Assembly: GCA_021442155.1 (NCBI GenBank)
Contig: JAKCPB010001374.1
Span: forward strand, 62,001-126,000
Direction of reading: 5' to 3'
Length of the DNA stretch: 64,000 nucleotides
Origin: Cymbidium sinense
Lineage: Eukaryota > Streptophyta > Magnoliopsida > Asparagales > Orchidaceae
Position 1 is the stretch's first letter. Every line of letters starts with the position of its first letter. The notes beneath the pieces are model-generated. The model had not been told where the DNA came from and did no database searches. It saw only the letters and a program-made list of their open reading frames with translations. Shown here piece after piece: positions 11,115 through 22,770 of this stretch. A program made the position numbers and the translations under genes.

Positions 11115-11612
11115 AATGTTGAGTTCTCTTTCCTCTATTCATGTGTTGATTTATATAAGATTGAATGGTAATGGGTATATAGTGGACATCTAGGGAACAC
11201 GAGGCTTTAGCTAGCTCAAAAGGTCATTTGATTACCTCACTTCCATGGTTTAATAATGGAACATACCCATTTGATTTCATTCTTATGTATTTCAACATTA
11301 GAATTTGGATAGAGCTTTAATTCATATATATATAAATGATTCAATAAAAAAAATACAATCTATGCATGGTTTTCTTTCCCTCATTTATGTGTACATCCAT
11401 GTGTGTCCAAAAAAAAGCAAGTATATAGTCTAGACATCCCAGAATATGAGAGGCTTTAAGCTCCAAGGAGGTCATTTGATTACCTCACTTCCCTAGTTTA
11501 ACCATGACATGCTATTTAATTTCATTCTTAAGTTATTTTTTGCATAAGAAATTGGATAAAGTTTTAAATTAATATGTTTAAATAATTTAATCAAATAAAA
11601 TATAAATTCTCA
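11115..11612. repeat. Two-copy tandem repeat, unit about 248 bp
   Basis: Copy 1 starts near 11115 and copy 2 near 11363. Matching anchors are 'ttctctttcctctattcatg' (11124) against 'ttctttccctcatttatgtg' (11371), 'gaggcttta' (11201 and 11449), and 'ggtcatttgattacctcact' (11222 and 11470), followed by 'ttgatttcattctta' and 'aa.ttggata.ag.tttaa'. The offset is constant at 246-248 bp. The unit is non-coding. Confidence 0.8.
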
Positions 11613-12480
11613 ACATACATACATTCATCATTAAAGTCTGCAAATATAACATGTAAATACACTTAGATTAAATCATATGCATGTTTTGAGATGGAAAATG
11701 ATTTAATATATGTGATATGGTATAATTCAATTAAATTAATCTTAAGATACACTTTCATTTTGAATAGGATTATTTAAAGTGAACTTATAGGATTAATTAA
11801 ATTCATTTAATATATTCACTAAAGAGAACTAAATCAAATTAATATACTTTAGAAAGTGACTTAAGGTAGGGATGAAAGAGGAAATACACTTTTCCTTATT
11901 TTTTATAACATAGTTGCTAAGTGTAATCAAATGAAACAAAAGAAAACAAATTAAAATTCTCAAATCAATTAAACTACTTCAAGTGAAATCAACCATTCAT
12001 GTTAAATTGAATCCTTCACAATTAGAAAATACAACACTAATGCCTAACAAGACTTACCACACAAGCTTTAATACAAATATTAGAATTAAGTCACCACTTA
12101 TCTAAGTTAGGATAATGTATGTGATGTGATGTTTATTTTATGATGTATTATTTTTGATTGGATGTTAGGGTGTATGCTTCATAGATTGGATGATAGGCCA
12201 ATATTAGACTAATAATTTTTTTGAGGGATTATGCTTAGGATGCTTAAAATAAATGTATGAATGCTCTTTTTTGCGGGTTGCTTAAATCCTTAAAACATAA
12301 TCCAAGTTAGGACAAGGTGGCTTAGTTACCCATGTGTAAGGTGCTAAGTCCAAATTATAAATACAATTGCTTGGGATTATATGTATATTTAGCTAACCTC
12401 TATTTTATGTGTAGTTAGATTTACTTTTCTCACATAAATGTAATTTTGTAATAGGAATTAGGATTAGTGCTATGGGGGAT
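11613..12480. other. AT-rich non-coding stretch, nothing recognised
   Basis: No frame longer than chance, no RNA gene and no clear repeat. The texture continues from the TTAATTAA-rich DNA to the left. Confidence 0.4.
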
Positions 12481-12725
12481 TAGGATGAGCAATGGCCAGA
12501 AGGCTTTGTCCAGGGGAGCCCCGTGATGCCTTTGAAGCAAGAACCATCCAAATCAAAGAACCAAATCAAAATGGAGAAATGAAAGAAGACCCCATAACAT
12601 TTAATACAATTATAATTATTCTTTCATATTCCAGGTTGTATAAGGGTAGAGCTCAGCTACCCATCTTTTCTCTCTTCGGGTTGTACAGCGGTACCCGACC
12701 ACACCAGCCTTTTATTCTTTTATGA
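12481..12725. other. Moderately GC-rich patch with paired 'GTATAAGGGTA/GTACAGCGGTA' words
   Basis: The + strand has a 77-codon open segment from 12492 that resembles no family I know. It holds two similar words, 'ggttgtataagggtagagct' (about 12634) and 'gggttgtacagcggtacccg' (about 12679). These could be short direct repeats or the edge of an LTR. The sequence from 12481 to 12600 is richer in G and C than its surroundings. I do not call a gene here. Confidence 0.3.
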
Positions 12726-15590
12726 TAATTTATATAATTGTTTGATGTTATGTTTACATTGTGCATTAGGACCGAATGCTTTTCATAGTTTCTTAAATGA
12801 TTGATGCTTTAATGTGTGGCTTGGATATGATTAGGCTCTTAGGATAAAAATAACTTTTCTACCCAACTAATCACTCATAACTAAATTTTAAACAACTCAT
12901 AACCTCATCATAAACCTAAGACATAAATAAGATAATTAAAGATTTAACAACCTTAGTTGTATGGTTGTATATTTCACATCATGCATGCATATTCTTTTTC
13001 CTTGAACATGAAGGATCTCCATCTTTGCACGATAAAGAATGCTTGACATGAGGGCATCCCTTGTGGTGGGAACACCTTCTTCTAGATGATTTGATAACCT
13101 ATTTCATCATGCATTTAGACATAAGAAATCTAAAGCCTCTGTCAAAATGATGTGTCTAAAATGAAATAAAATTTGAAAAGATTTTGCATCTATAGATTAA
13201 GTCATATATGCCACTCATGCTCTAGTCTCTTAGGGTGTGTGTTTAGGACTTTAGTCTCTTTCCAATTAAATAACTACCTAGCTATCTTGCAATTCATAGA
13301 CCAATTTACATGGTTTTAAAATCATAGGAGGAGTTAGTGGCCACTCAGGTGGTTATAAGTCTAGAAAATTTATTCTCTCTTTGGAGGTAAACCCTTATGT
13401 CCACCTATCTTAGATTTAGTGCTTTAGCTCATACTAAAGCTCCCATTTAGGATCTAGGAAGATTTCCTTTGGGCTCTGAGCATAAATCCTCACCTCTTAG
13501 GCATTCCCACAACCTTGTGTTGGTGGATTATAAGCCGTAATCTAATTAAATTTCAACTCAAAACATATAAATCTCTTCAACTTCAAAATTATAAAGCCCA
13601 ACCATAGGATAGATTGGAATGCTCACTAGGCTTCTAGTATCATGAGTATTTCTACTTATTTCATTTGGATTCCAAAATAAGTCTTCTCTTTGAACTTTCC
13701 CAATTTATTTTCCAAATACAACCATCCTTTGATAGTCTCCTTGAAATCTTTGAGATGATAATTACACTTTAATCGAGTATTCTTAGAAATTTAATTTCTA
13801 AGATGTAATTAACTATGGAGGCTTGCCTCCATAGAGAACTTAAGAAACGGTTTAATATAAACCTTTTATTCATCCATGTAAAGTAGGGGAAAATATACAT
13901 TTGAAAACCCATCATGCCTTAGAGTCCTTATTATGTGATTAGGTCCATTGTAGGGTGATGCCTCTATCTTTGAGATGGTACATCATACCTCAATGTTGTA
14001 ATCACCTCAAAAATCCCCCCCCCCCCAACACCAAAATAAACACCATAAGGCCCTCTCGCTTGTTCATTGAATCCTCTATCATCATTTTATTTTTGGAGTT
14101 TGGAGATGTCGATCCTCAAGTAGGCAAGGGTTCTTAGACTCATAATATTGATTGGGTACACACAGGTCAGCGAACTGGATAGCTTTGTATTTTCCAACAT
14201 CCACTTTAATGTAAAGATCGGTTGTGCTTGGTCATCCTAAAGTAAGTCTTCATCGTTGAATGTAACTCTAAGATGTCCTTTGGGCATGCCTCCTCTTTAG
14301 TAGTGGTGTGAGCTAGTATATCTCTAGATCAAGTAAGGCCTTGATTAGAGATTCCCTCATCTTTGGATAAGACAAGGGCATCATATATGCTTAATTTAGG
14401 TGAGCTAGGACATTATGATCAACTCGGCTTGGTCCTCCATAAGCATATCCTTGGTGGAGCATCTATGGGCTATATCACTAGAACCAATGACTTGCTTACC
14501 CTTATCACAGGAGCTACCCTAGGGGTAGAACTTTTCCACTCGTAGATCGTTAGTGACTTCTTGGAATGATGATATTGTGGAAATTTTACCCTTCTCGGGC
14601 ATACCTGACTTCTCTTATAAATCATCGAAGACTTCTTTGACTCAAGTCTTACGAATAAAGGAAAGGATCGAACTACTAGAGCTATTATTTTTATTTAGAC
14701 TGGAGAGCTTTCAATAGATAAAATCAAAGCATCAGTGGATAATATATAAAGAATCAGTTTCTTCATTAATTTCTTTTTTGGGTGGAGTACATGATAGAAA
14801 TCTAGTAAGTAAATGGAGTAAGGGATTTAGTGCCCTTATCCATACGCTCTTATAGAGAGGAGCTAGCAAGAGGTGGTAGCTACAGCGGTGGAGATCTGGA
14901 CTGGATGGTGGCTACTCTTGGACTATCTAAGTATGGTGAGCTACTACTCTGGGCTCACCCTCCCAAGTGTCTTTGTAACTACCAAACCTTTGTGGTGTTG
15001 GTGGTTTGAGCTACAGCACCTACAAAGAAAGCTTCTTGATCTTAGAAATGAACTTCTTAGAGGTTGAGATAGGAGATATCTAATTCTTTGGTCTTAAGAA
15101 GATAAGTATCCCCAAGGATTACTCTAACATATGGATAGTTCTAATAAGTATTCTTAGGGATAACTATGGCTCTCAATTTGTAGCACTCAAGCTTGTCCTT
15201 AAAAGTGATACAATCCTCTAAGACATGGCTAACATAGTGGTAGGGCAATAGCTAGGATCATCGCTCTTGCCACTTCCTCACCTCTTAGGCTCTACAAGCG
15301 AAAGTCAAGTTTCTTTAAGAGATTATTAAAGATTTTCCTAACTACATCCCTTTGAATGAATATGGATTATTCAATCTATTGGCAAGAGTAGTGGAAAGTA
15401 GCTACGGATGGATATGAACATCTCTAGGTAGGATGGTGAGGTGGTGGAAATGGTCATTGTGGTCTGGTGGCTGATGGAGGTGGTGGAAGAGGAGATGGTA
15501 GAGGAGGCTCTTGAGCTTGTAGTCTCTCATGAAACTCGGTTGCTTTCCCCTCATGTCCTTGGATTCTTCTTAAACACCTTCTACTACTTG
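12726..15590. other. Unassigned decayed DNA between LTR-like sequence and gag
   Basis: By position this would hold the gag C-terminus and spacer of the minus-strand gypsy element. Codon-like texture is visible on the minus strand from about 15600 down to 14000, but I could not identify a zinc knuckle or a second protease. Short + strand open segments (13955, 14363, 14873 and 15441) are low-complexity or antisense-like and are not called. A run of 12 C at 14015-14026 stands out. Confidence 0.4.
14015..14026 (+). repeat. C12 homopolymer
   Basis: Twelve consecutive C, preceded by 'cctcaaaaat' and followed by 'aacacc'. It is the longest C/G homopolymer in the window and a place where sequencing length errors are likely. 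Confidence 0.95.
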
Positions 15591-15599
15591 GGCTTAGAT

Positions 15600-16020
15600 G
15601 ATTGGTCTGGAAAGGGCAACTATTTGGCTTCCTCTTGTAAGCTAGCCGCTTTATTGATTAATTTCTCGAATGTTTGATGGTAAATCTCTTAAGCATGAAG
15701 GCGAATGGGCCATGGATATTCTTGAGAAGAATCTCGATGGCATGCTATTCAGACAGCTATGGTTTGCATTTCATGCTCAGGTTGCACCACCTGAGATTGT
15801 AATCAACAATTGACTCGTTGAGTTTCTATTTCTCTACAATGAGGTCTCCTACAATCACCCTTGCTCATAACCTCTTGATAAAGAGTTGCTCCAACTCAAC
15901 AAAAGTCTTCATACCTTTGGACGGTTCAAAATCAACACCAGACTCTAATGAAAGGGAAGAGGAGTGCATTCGCCCAACATTGCAATAACTCTAAAGTGTG
16001 CAATGTGTTATTGTGAGTTC
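15600..16020 (-). pseudogene. Ty3/gypsy Gag (retrotransposon gag domain) remnant
   Basis: Minus-strand reading from about 15935 gives 'KGMKTFVELEQLFIKRL', a stop, 'ARVIVGDLIVEK', a stop, then 'KLNESIVDYNLRWCNLSMKC'. The last piece is very close to the 'xNESVxDYxxRWRNLSxxC' core of plant Ty3/gypsy gag. It continues 'HAIEILLKNIHGPFAFML', standing for the usual 'AVEMCxxGMxWxLLYxL', down to about 15600. Gag forms the virus-like particle that packages element RNA. Three or more stops kill it. The N-terminal side ends at about 16020-16050, where the telomere-like array begins at once. It shares orientation with the pol region at 2.8-7.0 kb, but 8.6 kb separates them, so they may be parts of one interrupted element or of two. 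Confidence 0.8.
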
Positions 16021-16052
16021 CCATTATCAAAGATCTTGAATAATGGTGGCAC

Positions 16053-17300
16053 AAAAAACCTAAATAAAATAAAATTAAATAAAAACCTAAACCTATAAAA
16101 TAACCTAAAATAAATAAAAATAAAACCTAAACCTAAAATAAAATAAAATAAAAATAAACATAAACCTAAACTAAAATAAATAAAACCTAAACTAAACCTA
16201 AAAACTAAATCTAAACCTAAATTAAATAAATAAAATAAACTAAAATAAACCTAAACTAAAAAAACCTAAAAATAAACTTAAAAAAAAAATAAAATAAAAA
16301 CCAAACTAAACCTAAAAATAAAAAAAAATAAAACCTAAAATAAAAAAATAAAAAATAAAATAAAACTAAACTAAATATACTAAAAGTAAAAACACCTAAA
16401 CTAAAATAAAAAACCTAAAATAAAATAAACTAAACTAAATAAAAATAAAATAAACTAAAAAAAAAATAAATTAAAAATAAATAAAATAAACTAAAATGAA
16501 GCTAAATGAGCCTAAACCTTGGGTTTACTTGATTTAATAAAAACCCTGAGCCTTAAACCCTAGGCCCTGACCCTAGGCCCTAATCCTAACTAAACCACTG
16601 AGCTCTAGGCCTAAAAACTAAAAGGCCACTGACTTCTAAACCCTACCCTAAAACCACAGCCCCTGAGCCATACCACAAATACTAAATACCAAAAACCCTG
16701 AGCCCTGACCCTACTGACCCTAAAGGCCAGAGCCACAGGCCTAAAACTAACAGGCCTGCCCTAAATTAAAACTGGGCCTACAGGCCCTGATAAAACCTGA
16801 GCCTAAAAGAAATAAACCTAAACTAAATAAAATTTAAAAAATAAAATAAATAAAAATCTTAAACCTAAATAAATAAAAATAAAATAAATAAAAAACCTAA
16901 AAGACCTTAACCTAAAATAATAAAATAAAATAAATAATAAAAAAATAAAAATATAAAATAATAACCTAAACTAAATAAAAAATAAAATAAACCTAATAAT
17001 AAAACCTAAATAAAACAAAAAACTAAAAGTAAAATAAAAAAATAAAATAAAAATAAAAAAATAAAAAAATTGAAACCTAAAAAATATAAAAAAAACCTAA
17101 ACAAAATAAAAAAAACTAAACCTAAAATAAAAATAAAATAAACAAAATAAAATAAACCTAAACCTAAACTAAAATAACTAAACTAAAATAAATAAAACCT
17201 AAAACCTAAATAAAAAATTAAACTAAACCTAAACTAAAGATTAAAATAAACTAAAATAAACCTAAACTAAAAATAAAATACTTAAGCTCAACCTAAAATA
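16053..17300 (+). repeat. Telomere-like degenerate CCCTAAA array, first block
   Basis: The array starts abruptly after 'aataatggtggcacaaaa'. The + strand carries the C-rich telomere strand, but most units are reduced to aaacctaa, aaactaa or aaataaa. Almost no G occurs outside the island at 16521-16806. Stop codons (TAA) fill all three + frames, so there is no coding potential. It is an interstitial telomere-like repeat, not a chromosome end, because unique sequence lies on the left and LINEs lie on the right. Confidence 0.85.
16521..16806 (+). repeat. GC-rich telomere-variant island (CCTGAGCC/CCTAGGCC words)
   Basis: The island follows a 'gggtttacttgatttaataa' marker. Units change from CCCTAAA to words such as ccctgagcc, ccctaggccc, ccactgagc and cctgaccct. 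Similar islands occur near 19.9, 21.5 and 22.6 kb. They look like a telomere-repeat variant family, or could be systematic sequencing error of the telomere repeat. Confidence 0.7.
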
Positions 17301-18045
17301 AAACTCATGATTACAAAATAAAACTTATAAAATAAAAATCCCATCAACTAACTAGGTAAAAAACATAAAACACCTGGATTCATAAATACCATTTAATAAA
17401 TTAAATAAAAAGAGTAATAAGACATCACTAGATCTTAACTTATCAAAATAAATAAGACTAAATGATAATCTCAAAAGATAAAAATATCTTATAAACTGAT
17501 CATCTAATAAGGACTAAAGGCTGGTTACTAGATCTTTCCTTTACTAAATTAATAAAAATTTTAAGCTAGGTTCTTTGGCTTATGGAGAAGCCCATAATTA
17601 CATCTTAAAATTGGGTGAAGAATACTCTTGATTAAAATAAGTACAATAGCTCCAAAGATTTTAATGTTTGATGTCAATGGATTATTAATTATTAGAAATG
17701 AAGAAAGAGAGTTCAAATGGAGAGACTTCTTTACAAATTTCAAAGGAGGATAAGTAGGAAGCACTCATGATACTTAGAAGCCTAATGAGTGCTTCAATCT
17801 ATAATATAGTGAGGCTTTATATTTTTGAAGGTGAAAATTATATTTATTTAAATTGACATTTCACTAGAATGTTAAGACTTAGATTCCAACAATATAATAT
17901 TATGAAAATGCTAAAGACTTAATAGCAAGGAAAAAAGTAACCTCTGCTAAGATAGAATGACCAACCACAATTATAAAATAATTCAATAATCCATGGAAAT
18001 GAGAAGACAAGTATTTAGAAATAATATCTTTAATATTTCAAAAAT
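17300..18045. other. Unique AT-rich island inside the telomere-like array
   Basis: From 'actcatgattacaaaataaa' to 'ataatatctttaatatttca' the telomere-like vocabulary disappears. One 67-codon minus-strand open segment (17561-17764) has no recognisable domain. A perfect 11-bp inverted repeat lies at 17758-17768 and 17785-17795. The origin is unknown; it may be an old insertion or captured host DNA. Confidence 0.6.
17758..17795. repeat. Perfect 11-bp inverted repeat (hairpin), 16-base loop
   Basis: The arms gaagcactcat and atgagtgcttc are exact reverse complements. They sit in the unique island. No U-run follows on either strand, and it is not at an island edge, so neither a terminator nor a transposon end is supported. 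Confidence 0.8.
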
Positions 18046-18860
18046 AAAATAAAACCTAAACCTAAAACCTAAAAAATAAAAATAAAACCTAAACTAAATA
18101 AAAAATAAAACTAAACTAAAAAAAAAAACCTAAAACATAAAAAATAAACTAAAATAAAAACTTAAACTAAATTAAACTAAAATAAATAAACTAAAATAAA
18201 TAAATATAAAAAAAAAAATAAAAAATAAAAAATTAAATAAACTAAAATAAATAAAATAAACTAAAATAATTAAAATATATACTAAATAAACAAAATTAAA
18301 AATATAATAAAGAAAAAGAAAATAAACCTAAATAAAATAAAAAAAAAAAAGCCAAAAAAAACCTAACCTAATGGTTTACATTTGAAAAAAAAAAATAAAC
18401 TAAAAAACTAACTAAAATACCTAAACTAAAATAAAAAATAAAATAAAACTAAAACTAAAATAAAGATAAACCCAAAATGAAATAAATCCTAAAATAAATA
18501 AATAAATAAAATAAAATAAAAATGAACTTGAGCCTAAAAATAATAATAAAACCTAATAGCTCTAAAATAAAAAACCAAAACTTAAAACATAAACCTAAAA
18601 TAAAATAAACTCACTAAAATTAACCTAAAAGATAAACTAGATAAAAGATACAAAATACCAAATAAATTAACTAATTAATAAAAATAAAGTAAATAAAACT
18701 AAATAAAAAATAAAATAAACTAAATAAACCTAAATGGTTTAATTTAAAAAATATAAAATAAAAAAACCTAAACCTAACTATAAAGATTAAAACTAACCTA
18801 ACAAACACTCCATAAACCCTAAAATAAACCCAAATCCTAAACCTAAAATCTAAACCCTAA
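18046..18860 (+). repeat. Telomere-like degenerate array
   Basis: AAACCTAA/AAATAAAA texture resumes, with marker-like words 'atggtttacatttgaaaaaa' at 18371 and 'aatggtttaatttaaaaaa' at about 18734. Near 18800-18860 the units improve to aaccctaaa before the retroposon-like module. Confidence 0.8.
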
Positions 18861-19210
18861 CTTAACCTCAACTGATCTAGATCTATAAGGACAAAAGGCG
18901 ATAGTTATCGCAATTTTGGTGGGGATCTGGAGTCTGGATATGGAGTGGTGGTAAGAAGCATAGTGGTTATGTAGGCAAGATAACTGATTACACTGTGGTG
19001 GCAGAATAATGATGGTGGATCCCATCACTAGAGCATGGTTACTAAACTAGAAACTAAAAGATCTATAACTTATAGAACCTTTACAGAAAGATGGTTCTAG
19101 ATAATTTTGATTTTCTACATAGCTCAATGTCACCTAAAACATGGTATTATGGTTGATAAAATCAAAGAAGAAATGTTGAATCTAAATTTATTCTATTAAA
19201 AAAATCAAAA
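18861..19210 (+). mobile_element. Poly(A)-ended repeat module, copy 1
   Basis: A G-containing island inside the array. Its right half shares an ordered block series with the modules at 32.4, 35.7 and 56.3 kb: 'gatggttctag.taa', 'ttttgattttct', 'tgataaaatcaaagaag', then 'aaatgttgaatctaaattta' and a run of seven A at about 19197. The left half is rich in ggtgg words, as in copies 2 and 3. There is no protein match. A poly(A)-like 3' end and variable 5' ends suggest a retroposed sequence, either a LINE end or a non-autonomous element. It is followed directly by telomere-like repeats. Confidence 0.6.
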
Positions 19211-19914
19211 TCCTAAACCTGATAAAACCTAAACCAAATAGCAAACCGTAAAATCATAAACCTAACCCAAAACTAAACCCTAAACCTAAAACTAAACCTA
19301 AACACTAAAAACCAAACTAAACCTAAACCATAAATAAAATAATAAATAATTAAAATAAAAAATAAAATTAACCTAAACTAAACTAAAATAAATACAACTT
19401 AAACCTAAACTAATATATTAAACTAAAACCTAAACTAAATAAAAATAAATAAACTAAAATAAATAAAAAAATAAACTAAACTAAAATAAAATAAACTAAA
19501 CCTAAACCTAAACATAAAATAAAATAAAATAAAATAAACTAAAAAATAAACCTAAATTAAAATGCATAAAAAATAAACCTAAAATAAAACAAACCAAAAA
19601 AAAAATAAAAAAAAAAAACCTAAAATAAAATAAAATACTAAAAATAAAATAAAAATAAAACTAAACTAAAAAAAATAAACCTAAACCTAAAATAAATTAA
19701 AATAAATAAACCTAAAATAAATAAAACCAAAATAAAAAAAACTAAATAAATTAAAAAATAAAATAAACTAAAATAAATAAAAAATAAACTTAATAAATAA
19801 ACCTAGTTTACTTAATTTTAAAAAAAAAAAGCCTAAACTAATAATACCTAAACCCTAAAATTCTAAAAAAAAAACTAAAAATAAAAACTGGTTTGCATTT
19901 TTTGAAACTACTAA

Positions 19915-20260
19915 CTAACCACACTAAAGCCTAAATAAACCACAAAACCTGACCCATAAAGAAAACCTGACCCTAGGCCACAACCTATGACCCTGAGCTG
20001 AACCCACTTAATCCAAACCCCAGAACCCAAACCCCAGGCCACAGGCCACCCTAGGCCACTACCACTGAGTTAACCTGGGCCTCTTCTAAAGCAAACTGAG
20101 GCTGAGCCACTCCCTGAGCCACAGGCCCAACCAGGCCCTAACCAATCCTAAACTAAGATAACTAACTTAGAGAAGATATGGATCTAAACCACAAGGCAAC
20201 CTGGAATCCAAACTAAATGAAACCTAGGCCTTGACTCAACCCTAAACCCAAAGATCTTGA
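19915..20260 (+). repeat. GC-rich telomere-variant island
   Basis: It begins after a 'ggtttgcattttttgaaac' marker. Words such as cctgaccc, ccctaggccac, ccctgagc and ggcctc replace CCCTAAA for about 340 bp, then intact aaccctaaa returns. Like the other islands it has no frame or domain. Confidence 0.65.
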
Positions 20261-21459
20261 ATCCTAAACCCTAAACTACTAATAAAAATACTACAAACAA
20301 CAAAACTGAAAAGCCTAAATAAAATAAAATAAGATCCTAAAACCAAATTAAACTTAAACCTACTAAAAATAAAATAAACAAAATAAAATAAAAAAACCAA
20401 CCAAATAAATAAAAATAAAATAAAATAAAACATAAATAAAAAACCTAAACCTAAACCTAAAAAATAAAAATAAAAAATAAAAACTAAACTAAAATAAAAT
20501 AAATAAAATAAAACTATAAAAAAAAAATAAATAATAGAAACCTAAATAAAAGTAAAATAAATAAAAACTAAATAAAAACCTAAATAAAAATGAAAAAAAA
20601 TAAATCTAAATAAAAAAAGTGCAATAAACTAAAATAAATAATAAAATAAACTAAATAAACCTAAACTTACTAGTTTACTTAACATAAAAAATAAAAAAAT
20701 AATAATATCCTAACTAAAACCTACAACATTAAAACCCAAAACCTTAAACCACAAACTAAACCTTAAAATCCTAAACCCACAAACCCAAAATCTAAATCTT
20801 AAACCAACCTAAAACTTACAAGCTAAACTAAATAAACTAGACCCAAACCCTAAAAAAACTTTAAAAAAAAACCTTAAATAAATAAAATAATTAAAATCTA
20901 AACTAAATTAAATAAATAAAAATAAACAAAACCTCAACCTAAAATAACCAAAACCTAAACATAAACCTATAAATAAAATAAACTAAAATTAAAAATAAAA
21001 AAAATAAACTCAAAATAAAATCTAAAATAAATAAAATAAAACATAAAATCTATACCTAAAAGAAAATAAAAATAAAGAAACTTAAACCTAAACTAAAATA
21101 AAAAAATAAAACCTAAACCTAAAAATAAAATAAAAAATAAAACTCAAACTAAAAACAAAACCTATAAACCAAAAAATAAAAACTTAAAATAAAAAAAATA
21201 AAAAAACTAAAATAAATAAATCTAAAATAAATAAAATAAACTAAAATAAAATAAAAATAAACATAAAATAAAATAAAAATAAAATAAAAAAAATAAAAGT
21301 AAACTAAATAAAACTAAACCTCTGTTTACTTAATTTTAAAAAAACCTAAAATAAAATCTAAACTAAAATAAAACAAAAAAATTAAACCTACCGGTTTAAT
21401 ATTTTAAAATTAACTAAATAAAAACTCTAAACCAAAACATAAACCTAAACATATAAGAA

Positions 21460-21825
21460 AAACCACTAGACCCAAGATGAACTGACTAAGGCCAAATCAT
21501 GATATAAGACTCAGAATATACCATGACCCTAACCCTATAACCTCAGGCCCTAAATCTAATAAACCTAGGCACGAACTATCAACACTCCTATAGGCCACTG
21601 AGCTCTTGGGCTAGGCCCTAGGCCCTGAGCCTGGGCCCAGGCCCTGGGCTGGTAAATCTAGATCTACCTACTCACTGAGTACCTAAAATTTAACTCTAAA
21701 CCAAAAGACTACTCCCCTAGTGACTTAGGCCCTGGGTTGTAACCTTATTAATGCTCCTACCATGAGCCCCAACTCCCTGACCCCTCCCTGGGCCCTGGGC
21801 CACTGAATAGCCCAAAGCTAGGCAA
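21460..21825 (+). repeat. GC-rich telomere-variant island, the most GC-rich of the set
   Basis: It contains 'ccctaggccctgagcctggg' and 'ccaggccctgggctgg' near 21622-21650 and 'ctccctgggccctgggcc' near 21785. It sits right after a paired marker (21321 and 21389) and returns to AAATAAA texture at about 21825. The sequence has partial dyad symmetry (ggccctgggcc), but no array of fixed period was found. Confidence 0.65.
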
Positions 21826-22574
21826 AAAAATAAAACTCAAAATAAATAAATACTAAACCAAAATGAAAACATAAATTAAACCTAAAAACCTAAAAATAAA
21901 AAAAATAAAAATAAAACTAAATTAAAATAAATAAATGAAACCAAAAAACTAAGAAAAATTAAAAAACCAAATAAAATAAAACTAAACTAAAATAAAAAAT
22001 AAAAATAAACTTTAAATAAAATAAATAAAACTAAAAAAAACCACAAAAAAAGTGAAAAAATAAAATAAACCTAAATAAAAAAAAATTAAAGATAAACTAA
22101 AATAAAATAAAAAAATAAACTAAATAAGCAAACTACTGGTTTATTTAACATAAAATATAAAATAAAATATAAAATTCAAACCCAAACCTATCTAAATGTA
22201 AAAAAAAAAATAAAACCAAATAGAAAATAAAATAAACTTAAATCTAAACTAAAATAAAATAAACTAAAATAAATAAAATAAACCTAAACTTAAAATAACC
22301 TAAACTTAATAAAATAAACTAATTTTAAAATAAACATAAACATAAACTAAAATAAAACCTAAAATAAACCTAAAATAAAAACCTAAAACCTAAACCTAAA
22401 AATAAAAAAACCTAAACCTAAACCTAAAAATAAAAAAGAAAACCTAAAAATAAAATAAAAATAAAACTCAGCTAAAAGTAAATCTAGCTAAATAAAAAAG
22501 AATAAAAGTAAATAAATAAAAAATAAAAAAATGAAATAAAAATAAAAATAAAATAAATAAATAAAAATAAAAAA

Positions 22575-22770
22575 AAACCTAGGCCCTAAACCTACCTTAA
22601 ACCTAAGCTAAACCACAAAACCTAAACTACCCATCTTAAACTGGCCACCGGACCACAGGCACATGAGCCTAGGCACTGACCTGACCCTGACTAAATACCC
22701 TAGGCTAACCCTAAAACCTAGGCCTTAAAACTTGACCCTGACCCTTCCTAAATCCTAAACCCTATAAAAG
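22575..22770 (+). repeat. GC-rich telomere-variant island, short
   Basis: From 'aacctaggccctaaaccta' to 'cctaaatcctaaaccctata', with ggccaccggaccacaggc, tgagcctaggcactg and ccctgacccttcc words. It is the fourth island of this kind; a trace also occurs at 23085-23120. Confidence 0.6.

Noticed and set aside
15441..15677. 78-codon + strand frame with Val/Glu/Met-rich start
   Set aside because: It is antisense to the gag region, has low complexity and no homolog that I recognise.
17758..17795. Terminal inverted repeat of a MITE
   Set aside because: The arms are only 16 bp apart and in the middle of the island, with no second pair at the island edges and no target duplication.
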